Shown: piece after piece, positions 1 to 5,884 of the stretch
How the letters are laid out: every line of letters starts with the position of its first letter
Numbering within the stretch: position 1 is the first letter of the stretch
Assembly: GCA_015489095.1 (NCBI GenBank)
Contig: WFMN01000052.1
Span: 1 to 6,089 of the forward strand
Length of the DNA stretch: 6,089 nt
Reading direction: 5' to 3'
Source: Mariprofundaceae bacterium
GTDB taxonomy: Bacteria > Pseudomonadota > Zetaproteobacteria > Mariprofundales > J009
Notes under the pieces: generated by a model
The model's input: only the letters and a program-made list of their open reading frames with translations
The model's database searches: none
What the model was told of the DNA's origin: nothing
Made by a program: the position numbers and the translations under genes

Positions 1-110
1 AGATGGAGCACCGCCGCCCAGAAGGTTGCGGCCAGCGGCATGTAGAGGGCAAAGAGGTAGTTGTCCATCAACACCGCCCAGTTTGCTGGAGACATCGAGA
101 ATAACGACAT
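1..110 (-). CDS. actF: ActF, second NrfD-like membrane subunit of alternative complex III (5' end only)
   Basis: The ATG is at 108-110, and the frame stays open to the window edge, giving about 36 residues. The N-terminus begins MSLFSMSPANWAVLMDNYLF and runs into a hydrophobic stretch (about residues 19-36) that looks like a first transmembrane helix. The start is well supported: only 3 bp separate it from the actE stop, and a purine-rich Shine-Dalgarno (GGGAGGGGAG) lies 6 nt upstream. In ACIII operons the gene after actE is normally actF, a PsrC/NrfD-family integral membrane protein that pairs with ActC, and the 'NYLFALY' followed by a helix resembles the 'YLFA' segment I recall from ActF. 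Identity rests mainly on synteny. No diagnostic quinone-site or proton-channel residue lies inside the window. A terminal-oxidase or other membrane gene is a less likely alternative. Confidence 0.65.
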   Translation of the reverse strand, partial: MSLFSMSPANWAVLMDNYLFALYMPLAATFWAAVLH

Positions 111-113
111 GAT

Positions 114-674
114 CTACTCCCCTCCCTTCCCGTTGGACTGCTGAAGCACCTGCTTGGCGCGCTCCTCTTTGCTGGTGGCGGTCATCCGTTTCTCCAGCTC
201 ATTCCGGATGTAGTTGACCACATGCCACCGCTCGGTGGGCGACATGTCGTAGCCATATCTAGGCATGATGTAGCTGCCGAAGGTGATCGTGCCCCAGATC
301 CAACCGTCGGTCAGATCCTCCTTGACATAATCCGAGGTCAAATCGGCCGGCGTGGCCTCGAAGATCTTGCCCACCGGACCGTCGCCCTTACCCGAATAGC
401 CGTGGCACGGCATGCAGTAGATGCGGAACAGCGCCCGCCCCTTGGTGATCGACGCCTTGGTGGCGGGGATCGGGTTCTTGATCTCCTCGGCGGCGTCGCG
501 ATCGGCCACCTTGGTCCACGGCCCGCCCACCGGCACCGAATCCTTGGGATAGGTATTGATCGGCGGCTCCTGCGGCTTGATCGAAGGTTGGTTCATCAGG
601 TCGCGCGACCACGGCCACGCCAGTAGCGTGGTTGGCAGCGCAAGGATGCAAATGGCTAAAATCAGCTTTCTCAT
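114..674 (-). CDS. actE: ActE, monohaem cytochrome c subunit of alternative complex III
   Basis: A 186-residue periplasmic cytochrome c that in ACIII passes electrons onward to the acceptor. Residues 1-19 form a Sec-type signal (positively charged MRK, then a hydrophobic core), with possible cleavage after the 'LLA' ending at residue 19. The single haem site is C87-M-P-C90-H91, and the likely distal axial ligand is M137 in an 'IMPRYG' context, typical of class I cytochromes c. 'RDLMNQP' at residues 24-30 matches the conserved start of mature ActE proteins. ActE homologues usually have a lipobox Cys just before this segment; here that position holds Trp/Pro and the only nearby Cys (C9) is inside the hydrophobic core, so lipidation is doubtful. 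The ATG overlaps the actD stop (ATGA), with a weak upstream GGGAAG, which fits coupled translation. The C-terminal tail (about 165-186) is charged and probably flexible. Confidence 0.9.
   Translation of the reverse strand: MRKLILAICILALPTTLLAWPWSRDLMNQPSIKPQEPPINTYPKDSVPVGGPWTKVADRDAAEEIKNPIPATKASITKGRALFRIYCMPCHGYSGKGDGPVGKIFEATPADLTSDYVKEDLTDGWIWGTITFGSYIMPRYGYDMSPTERWHVVNYIRNELEKRMTATSKEERAKQVLQQSNGKGGE
117..126 (-). promoter_or_regulatory. Shine-Dalgarno of actF inside the actE 3' end
   Basis: On the minus strand this reads GGGAGGGGAG and ends 6 nt before the ATG at 110. It overlaps the last codons of actE, so ribosomes finishing actE can restart on actF. This site decides the actF start. 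Confidence 0.7.
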
Positions 675-1207
675 AGCGTCACTTCCCGGATCTCAGAGGC
701 GTTGCAGCGCGCGAGCACCTCGCGCACCTTTTCCCGATGCTTGGGCAGAACCTGCACCTCCACGCCGATCTGATCCTCACTCACTTTCTCGTTGTAATGC
801 TTCTTCAGGCTGCGCGGCATGCCCGAATAGATGAAAAAGGCGGCCAGCGTGCTCAGCACACCGATGAGGATAGTACCCTCGTAGGTGATGACAATATCCA
901 TCGGCAGCGGGATCACCGGCTTGCCCCCCTGCGGCTGCACGGTGAACATCGACTGCGCGGCGGCCGCCACCAGCAGAAAAGCACCGATCGCGCCACTGAT
1001 GGCGCCGAAAAAGGTGAAGCGCTGAATCGGCTGGTGAAACTCACCCAAGATCTCCTCCACCTCGGGATGCTCGATCGGCGAATAGATCTCGATGTTTTGC
1101 ACCACCATCTCTTTCAGATCGAGCATCTTGAGCTCGGCGATGGCATCCCGCGCCTTGTCAAAATCTTCGTAGGTCGCAAAGAGAAAGTGTTTGATCCGTT
1201 TTCTCAT
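671..1207 (-). CDS. actD: ActD, DUF3341 membrane subunit of alternative complex III
   Basis: A 178-residue protein of the DUF3341/ActD family, a small ACIII subunit without cofactors. An N-terminal soluble domain (about 1-62) starts with a pattern like 'FATYEDFDKARDAI', which resembles a ferredoxin-like alpha/beta fold. Two transmembrane helices follow at about 65-88 and 107-129. Between them is 'GGKPVIPLP' (94-102), a loop characteristic of this family. A cytoplasmic tail (130-178) ends the protein. In solved ACIII structures ActD packs against the membrane subunits and its role is thought to be structural; a link to proton movement has been suggested. The ATG overlaps the actC TGA by 4 nt, and a strong GGAGGAG lies 8 nt upstream within actC. 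The stop overlaps the actE start in the same way. Confidence 0.92.
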   Translation of the reverse strand: MRKRIKHFLFATYEDFDKARDAIAELKMLDLKEMVVQNIEIYSPIEHPEVEEILGEFHQPIQRFTFFGAISGAIGAFLLVAAAAQSMFTVQPQGGKPVIPLPMDIVITYEGTILIGVLSTLAAFFIYSGMPRSLKKHYNEKVSEDQIGVEVQVLPKHREKVREVLARCNASEIREVTL

Positions 1208-2601
1208 GCCAGCTTCTCCTCCAACTTGACCATTTCATCCTTGACCTTGTCCAGATCCTCCAACTCCGTGCGGGAGCTCGCCTTCCGCCGGTGGAAGACC
1301 ATCTCCTTGACCTCATACATGGAGACACTGGGGAAGACCTTGCAGAAGATCAGGAACAGCATGGTGAACCAACCGAAGCTGGCGAGGGTGATCGTGAGCT
1401 GTACCAGCCCCGGCCAGACCACCGCCCAAGTCCACGGCTCGTGGTTGCTGGCCAAGGGCGGAGAGACGATCTGGAACCGCTCCAGCCACATCCCTAGTTG
1501 CAACACCAAGGAGAGCCAGAACATACCCCACATGCTGTGGCGCACCTTCTTGAAGGCCATGGCAAAAGGCGCCACGGTGGCGCACAGCAGCATGCCCCAC
1601 ACCACCCAGCAGTAGGGACCGAAGAACTTCTCCAGCAGCACCTCTTTCTCGAACATGTCGTTGGAGTACCAGATCGAGGCGTACTCCGACAGGTTGAGGT
1701 AGTTCCACACCATGGCAATGGCGAATGTCAGCTTGGCGGTCTTGTCCATGATCTCCGTCGTCATGTAGGCCTCGAAGCGGAAGACATAACGCAGCAGCAC
1801 AAAGAGGGTGATGATCGCGGCACATCCGGAGTAGAGCGCGCCGGCCACGAAGTAGGGAGGGAACGAGGTGATGTGCCAATCGGGCATGATCGACATGGCA
1901 AAGTCAGAGGCCACGATCGAGTGCACCGAAACCGCCAGCGGCACCAAGAAGCAGGCCATCAGCACATAGGTCTTGCGGAAGGCCAGCCACTCGGTGGCAC
2001 GCCCCATCCAACCCATGGAGAGCGCGGTGTAGAGCTTCTTGCGCCACCCCTTGGCATTGTCGCGGCAGATCGCCAGATCGGGGATCATGCCGATGTAGAG
2101 GAAGAGCGCCGAGCTGGTGGCGTAGGTGGTGATCGCGGCCGCGTCCCACAGCAGTGGCGAGCGGAAGTTCGGCCAGATGGTGCGCTCGTTGGGGTAGGGC
2201 AGCACCCAGTACATGTTCCACACGCGACCTAGGTGGATCACCGGGAAGATGGCGGCGGTCAAGATGGAAAAGAGCGTCATCGCCTCGGCGAAGCGGTAGA
2301 TCGGCTTACGCCAGTCGGCCTTGGTCAAGAGCAGAATGGCCGACAGCAGCGTGCCGGAGTGGCTCATGCCGATCCAGAAGACAAAGTTGGAGATATAGAG
2401 CTGCCAGAAGTGCGGGCGGTTCATCAGCGCCACGCCCAGCCCTTGGTTGTACTGATAGATTTCAGCGGCCACACCGAGTGAGACCAGAAAGGCACAAACC
2501 CCAAGCACAATCCAGAATGCCTTGCGCGGCGACTCCAGACTCTCGAGCACATCCTTGTTGATCTTGGCCCACTCAATATCCTTCATCTTGTAATCGCTCA
2601 T
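1204..2601 (-). CDS. actC: ActC, NrfD/PsrC-family quinol-oxidising membrane subunit of alternative complex III
   Basis: A 465-residue polytopic membrane protein. By eye there are ten hydrophobic segments, at about residues 28-49, 66-90, 103-122, 150-175, 208-232, 244-272, 285-307, 323-347, 354-374 and 386-414, the number expected for ActC. The conserved 'GMSHSGTLL' (H81 in the second helix) is a hallmark of this family and lies in the region proposed for quinol binding and proton handling. 'NYLNLSEY' in helix 7 and 'ERFQIV' after helix 9 are also characteristic. The tail (about 415-465) is charged and cytoplasmic. In the complex ActC sits beneath ActB2, which takes the electrons from quinol. 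The ATG at 2601 has AGAGGGG 9 nt upstream, 41 bp after the actB2 stop. Polysulfide- or sulfite-reductase membrane subunits are related, but the neighbouring ActD and ActE genes make ACIII the clear call. Confidence 0.95.
   Translation of the reverse strand: MSDYKMKDIEWAKINKDVLESLESPRKAFWIVLGVCAFLVSLGVAAEIYQYNQGLGVALMNRPHFWQLYISNFVFWIGMSHSGTLLSAILLLTKADWRKPIYRFAEAMTLFSILTAAIFPVIHLGRVWNMYWVLPYPNERTIWPNFRSPLLWDAAAITTYATSSALFLYIGMIPDLAICRDNAKGWRKKLYTALSMGWMGRATEWLAFRKTYVLMACFLVPLAVSVHSIVASDFAMSIMPDWHITSFPPYFVAGALYSGCAAIITLFVLLRYVFRFEAYMTTEIMDKTAKLTFAIAMVWNYLNLSEYASIWYSNDMFEKEVLLEKFFGPYCWVVWGMLLCATVAPFAMAFKKVRHSMWGMFWLSLVLQLGMWLERFQIVSPPLASNHEPWTWAVVWPGLVQLTITLASFGWFTMLFLIFCKVFPSVSMYEVKEMVFHRRKASSRTELEDLDKVKDEMVKLEEKLA
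1216..1222 (-). promoter_or_regulatory. Shine-Dalgarno of actD inside the actC 3' end
   Basis: Minus-strand GGAGGAG, 8 nt before the ATG at 1207. It lies in the final actC codons and supports the start that overlaps the actC stop codon. Confidence 0.7.
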
Positions 2602-2610
2602 TGCGTCATT

Positions 2611-2617
2611 CCCCTCT
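2611..2617 (-). promoter_or_regulatory. Shine-Dalgarno of actC
   Basis: Minus-strand AGAGGGG, 9 nt before the ATG at 2601, in the 41-bp actB2-actC gap. The rest of that gap shows no convincing hairpin or promoter. Confidence 0.5.
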
Positions 2618-2642
2618 GTGAACTGTTGGTTTTCATCGCTGA

Positions 2643-3497
2643 TCAGGCCTCCGTATCCCGTACGCGATCAAGGTACATGACACAGGGCTCGACATTGAGC
2701 TCCTCCAGCACCCTGTACCCGCGGATATCCTCCGACTTATCCTGTTCAAAGCGGTTCAACTCCACCTCGTGCGCCTCCCAACTTTGCTTCACCGCGCTCG
2801 CTTCGTCGCGCAGGTTGCCGAACACAATCGCCTCGGTCGGGCAGCTCTGCTGGCAGGCGGTCTGGAAGGAGCCATCCTCGATGTGATCACGGTGGCCTTC
2901 ATCCTCGGCGGCGTCCTTGGCCGCGCGGATGCGCTGCACGCAGAAGGTGCACTTCTCCATCACCCCCTTGCTGCGCACGCTCAGGTCGGGGTTGAGCTGC
3001 ATCTCCAGCGGATGGGGGATCTCGGTGTTGAAGTCGAAGAAGTTGAAGTAACGCACCTTGTAGGGGCAGTTGTTGCCGCAGTAGCGCGAACCGATACAGC
3101 GGTTATAGACCTGCGCGTTCAACCCATCCGGGGTGTGGTAGGTTGCCGCCACCGGGCAGACCGGCTCACACGGCGCATGGTTGCACTGCTGGCACATCAT
3201 CGGGATGTAGTGCGCGCCGCGCTCCGGATATTCGCTCTCCTTGATGTCGATATCGGCCTCGCCCTCCGGCTCTTCCCAATACCGTTCGATGCGCATCCAG
3301 TGCATCGAATGGCCGGAGGCGTAGTGCTCCTTGCCTACCGTCGGCAGGTTGTTTTCGGCGTAGCAGGCGGTGACACAGGCGCCGCAGCCGATACATTTGT
3401 TGAGGTCGATCGACATCCCCCACATGTAGGGTTCGTCTTCATAGTAGTCCTGCTTACGGAAATCCGACCAGTTTTCCAGCATCCGCTTGAGACCCAT
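2643..3497 (-). CDS. actB2: ActB2, four-cluster iron-sulfur subunit of alternative complex III (stand-alone form of the ActB C-terminal domain)
   Basis: A 284-residue ferredoxin-type electron-transfer protein of the PsrB/DmsB class. Four cysteine groups are visible: C35-x2-C38-x2-C41-x3-C45; C102-x2-C105-x4-C110-x3-C114; C134-x2-S137-x2-C140-x3-C144; and C183-x2-C186-x28-C215-x3-C219. In the third group the second cysteine is Ser137 (codon TCG), which leaves three ligands and predicts a [3Fe-4S] cluster. Three [4Fe-4S] plus one [3Fe-4S] is the content known for ActB. The 'NNCPYKVRYFNF' segment (142-153) is also typical of ActB. There is no signal peptide, so the protein probably crosses the membrane folded, as a passenger of Tat-targeted ActB1. 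It should carry electrons from quinol at ActC to the haem subunits. The gene starts 3 bp after the actB1 stop with a near-perfect Shine-Dalgarno. In many ACIII operons this domain is fused to B1. Confidence 0.93.
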   Translation of the reverse strand: MGLKRMLENWSDFRKQDYYEDEPYMWGMSIDLNKCIGCGACVTACYAENNLPTVGKEHYASGHSMHWMRIERYWEEPEGEADIDIKESEYPERGAHYIPMMCQQCNHAPCEPVCPVAATYHTPDGLNAQVYNRCIGSRYCGNNCPYKVRYFNFFDFNTEIPHPLEMQLNPDLSVRSKGVMEKCTFCVQRIRAAKDAAEDEGHRDHIEDGSFQTACQQSCPTEAIVFGNLRDEASAVKQSWEAHEVELNRFEQDKSEDIRGYRVLEELNVEPCVMYLDRVRDTEA

Positions 3498-3500
3498 GGC

Positions 3501-5822
3501 TTATACCTCCTTGTTCGCGGGGCGGGTCGCGGCCTTGCCGGACTCCGTGCGATCAAAATCCTTGGCGCTCACGGTCTTGACGATCTCGCGCCCGGCCTGC
3601 GTGCTGGTGTTGCTCTCCAGCACCAGATCCCCGTTGGCCAGGGTGACCAACGGACCGCGATCGGCGACCTTCTTCACCGACACCCGGGTGGCGTGGGTGG
3701 CCAGCTCGCCGGTCTGGCGGTCAAACTTCGCCTCCAGAATGTGGTAGGGGTTGACCCCGATCCCCTTGGCGTAACGGCCATACTCGGTGTGCCCCTGCCC
3801 GAGCGGGATCGCCACCGTGTCGCGCTGTACGCCGGGAAAAACCACTACCTTGGCCTTGAGCGACCCCGCCGACGATGTGACGCTGACCACATCGCCGGTG
3901 ATCACCCCCAGCTTCTTGGCGGTTGCGGGGTGAATCTCCACCCACGAGTCCCACACCACCTCGGCAAGCTGATCCGGCAACTCCTGCAGCCAAGGGAGGT
4001 TGGCGTGACGACCATCCCACAGCCCCAAACGCGGGCTGGGGACAAGGTGAAACGGGTGGCCGCCATCCTCCTTGGGCGCTTTCGGCAGTTGTACCGGCCG
4101 CACCTTGGCGGTCAGCTTGCCGGCGGACGCGGTCTTCAGGCGCACAAACCCCGTGGAGAGCACCCCTTGGCGGAACGCCTCCATCTCGGTCTGCCCCGGC
4201 ACCGTGATCTTGGGCGGCTTGACCATTGCCGGACGCATGGTGAACAGCGCATCCATGACATACGATTCATAATCCTTCCACTTCTTAAAACGACCATCCA
4301 TGTTGGTCAGCACACCGAGCAGCAGGTCACCGAAGCCGCGCGGACCATCGCTGCCGAAGACCGGATTCATCACCGGCTGCTGCAGCCCGAGCTGCCCATC
4401 ATCGGCGGCATAGGCCGGCATGGCGGTGTTCCACTCCTCAAGGTAGGAGTAGATCGGCAGCACGAGGTCGCACGCCATGGTGGTTTCATCCGGGAACATG
4501 GAGAAGGAGACGCGATACTTCGCCTTGGCGAACGCCTTGTCCGCACCCAGCGACTTCGGCGCCTGGTAGATCGGGTTGCTGCCGAAGACAACAGCGGTGT
4601 CGAACTTGCCGCTGTTCAGCCCGTCGAGGAAGGCGCGCAGCTCCGACCAGCCACCCAACTTCGGCGCAAGATCGGGGAAGGGCTGCTTGCTGCGGGGAAG
4701 GATCGTTTTGCCGACATTCCCCAGCATCACATTGAGCAGCAGGATGGCGTTGGCGGTTTCGCTGCCATGCTCGGCACCCTCGGCGCTCGATCCGGAAAGC
4801 ACCAAGCTGGGCGAACGCTGGGTAAGCAGTTGGTGCAGCCGATGGATGCGATCCACCGACACGCCGGTGGTGTTGGCGATCGCCTCGATATCCGCATCCT
4901 TGATGGAATCCAGCACCTCGACCGGCACACGGTCGGCATAGCGCGCGTCCTCCACCAACAGCGAGGCGAGGGCAAGCGCCAGATAGCCTTCGGTTCCGGG
5001 GCGGATGGCGATCCAGCGATCGGCATTGGCGCCGGTCAGGGTCATCTTGGGCTCGATCTGCACCAGCGTGCCGCGCGGGGCGGCGCGGAAGCGGCCGTAC
5101 TCGCCAGCGAAATGCACCGGCGACATCCAAGTGCCGAGGAAATCGGCGCCGAAGGAGAGGATCAACGCCGCCTTGTCGAAATCGTACTTCGGCATGGCAT
5201 GGCCGAAGATCGCCTCGTTGGCGGCATGCCCCACCGCCGGCGGCAGGGTATCAAACACAAAGCTGTTGTTTGATCCGGCCACATCCAAATAGGTGCGAAT
5301 CAGCGCAGCATGGTGGCCGCTGACAGCACCGCTCAGCCAAGCCAGCTTGCCATTGCGTCTGCCCAGCACCTTCTTCAGCGCATTCTCCGCCTCCGCCCAT
5401 GACACCTCGGTCAGCTTGCCGCCCTTGCGGATCATCGGCTTGGTGAGGCGGTCGGGGTTGTAGTGCGCCTGCAAGCCGGCCTGCCCCATCGGACAGAGGC
5501 GGCCGCGGTTCACCGGCGACGCCGGATTCCCCTCCAGCTTGAGCACGCGCCCCTCGCGATTGCGGGCATGGATGCCACACCCCGCCGGACATTGGCGGCA
5601 GGTGGAGGCGTAGTAGATGGCGATGCCCGGACGGACAAAATCCTGCGGGTCAACATTGGGCTCCACCTTCTCTTTACGCACCTCGATATCGACGTTGTTG
5701 ACGATATCGGTGTCGCCACAGCCGGTCAGCGCGAGCGCGCTACCGGCGCTGCCCAGCCCCATAATCTTGAGAAAGGTTCGACGGCTCCACGCTTCCTGCT
5801 CACCACTCTTGTTACTCTTCAT
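3501..5822 (-). CDS. actB1: ActB1, molybdopterin-oxidoreductase-like subunit of alternative complex III with Tat signal (stand-alone form of the ActB N-terminal domain)
   Basis: A 773-residue member of the molybdopterin oxidoreductase superfamily. A Tat signal (S13-R-R-T-F-L-K19) is followed by a lipobox ending in 'LTGC' (C35), predicting folded export and lipid anchoring. The Fe4S4-type domain (about 65-125) carries C75-x2-C78-x3-C82-x27-C110. The central molybdopterin-like domains follow ('NADRWIAIRPGTEGY', about 266-280), and a C-terminal beta-barrel domain (about 615-735) contains 'GQGHTEYGRYAKG' (H678), typical of ActB. I see no Cys, Ser or selenocysteine at the usual Mo-ligand position, and M112 replaces the Lys/Arg that follows the fourth Cys in many active enzymes, so it is probably non-catalytic and structural. 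B1 plus B2 (1057 residues) equals a fused ActB in size. I chose ATG 5822 because AAGGAG lies 8 nt upstream and the twin Arg then falls at 14-15. ATG 5873 or GTG 5897 in the same frame would add 17 or 25 residues. Confidence 0.92.
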   Translation of the reverse strand: MKSNKSGEQEAWSRRTFLKIMGLGSAGSALALTGCGDTDIVNNVDIEVRKEKVEPNVDPQDFVRPGIAIYYASTCRQCPAGCGIHARNREGRVLKLEGNPASPVNRGRLCPMGQAGLQAHYNPDRLTKPMIRKGGKLTEVSWAEAENALKKVLGRRNGKLAWLSGAVSGHHAALIRTYLDVAGSNNSFVFDTLPPAVGHAANEAIFGHAMPKYDFDKAALILSFGADFLGTWMSPVHFAGEYGRFRAAPRGTLVQIEPKMTLTGANADRWIAIRPGTEGYLALALASLLVEDARYADRVPVEVLDSIKDADIEAIANTTGVSVDRIHRLHQLLTQRSPSLVLSGSSAEGAEHGSETANAILLLNVMLGNVGKTILPRSKQPFPDLAPKLGGWSELRAFLDGLNSGKFDTAVVFGSNPIYQAPKSLGADKAFAKAKYRVSFSMFPDETTMACDLVLPIYSYLEEWNTAMPAYAADDGQLGLQQPVMNPVFGSDGPRGFGDLLLGVLTNMDGRFKKWKDYESYVMDALFTMRPAMVKPPKITVPGQTEMEAFRQGVLSTGFVRLKTASAGKLTAKVRPVQLPKAPKEDGGHPFHLVPSPRLGLWDGRHANLPWLQELPDQLAEVVWDSWVEIHPATAKKLGVITGDVVSVTSSAGSLKAKVVVFPGVQRDTVAIPLGQGHTEYGRYAKGIGVNPYHILEAKFDRQTGELATHATRVSVKKVADRGPLVTLANGDLVLESNTSTQAGREIVKTVSAKDFDRTESGKAATRPANKEV
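3505..3512 (-). promoter_or_regulatory. Strong Shine-Dalgarno of actB2 overlapping the actB1 stop region
   Basis: The minus strand reads AAGGAGGT, a near-perfect anti-16S match, 7 nt before the ATG at 3497. The same bases encode the last residues of ActB1 (K-E-V, followed by TAA), so the end of one gene serves as the ribosome site of the next. This shows actB2 is a deliberately initiated gene and not a frameshift fragment of a fused actB. Confidence 0.85.
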
Positions 5823-5830
5823 CGTCTTCG

Positions 5831-5836
5831 CTCCTT
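5831..5836 (-). promoter_or_regulatory. Shine-Dalgarno of actB1
   Basis: Minus-strand AAGGAG, 8 nt before the ATG at 5822. It favours this start over the in-frame ATG at 5873, which has only a weaker GAGGG upstream, and over the GTG at 5897, which lies inside actA. Confidence 0.65.
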
Positions 5837-5884
5837 CTCCACCACCGACGATCTCGTGCTTGTCACTATGCATGTCGCCCTCGC

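Noticed and set aside
737..1615. A 292-residue plus-strand open frame crossing actC and actD
   Set aside because: Low-complexity, His/Arg/Gln-rich translation with no recognisable domain, antisense to well-supported act genes.
2602..2642. Possible promoter or terminator in the actB2-actC gap
   Set aside because: Only 41 bp, with no stable inverted repeat or -10/-35 pattern that I can support; it holds just the actC ribosome site.
2769..5273. An 834-residue open frame on the plus strand, antisense to actB1 and actB2
   Set aside because: It is a shadow of GC-rich codon use on the opposite strand. Its translation is rich in His, Arg, Gly and Leu, shows no domain, and covers two genes whose minus-strand products have clear motifs.
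3501..5822. Reading B1-B2-C as a polysulfide, thiosulfate or sulfite reductase (PsrABC-like)
   Set aside because: The neighbouring ActD (DUF3341), the monohaem ActE and the upstream CxxCH protein, together with the missing Cys in the third B2 motif, are specific to alternative complex III.
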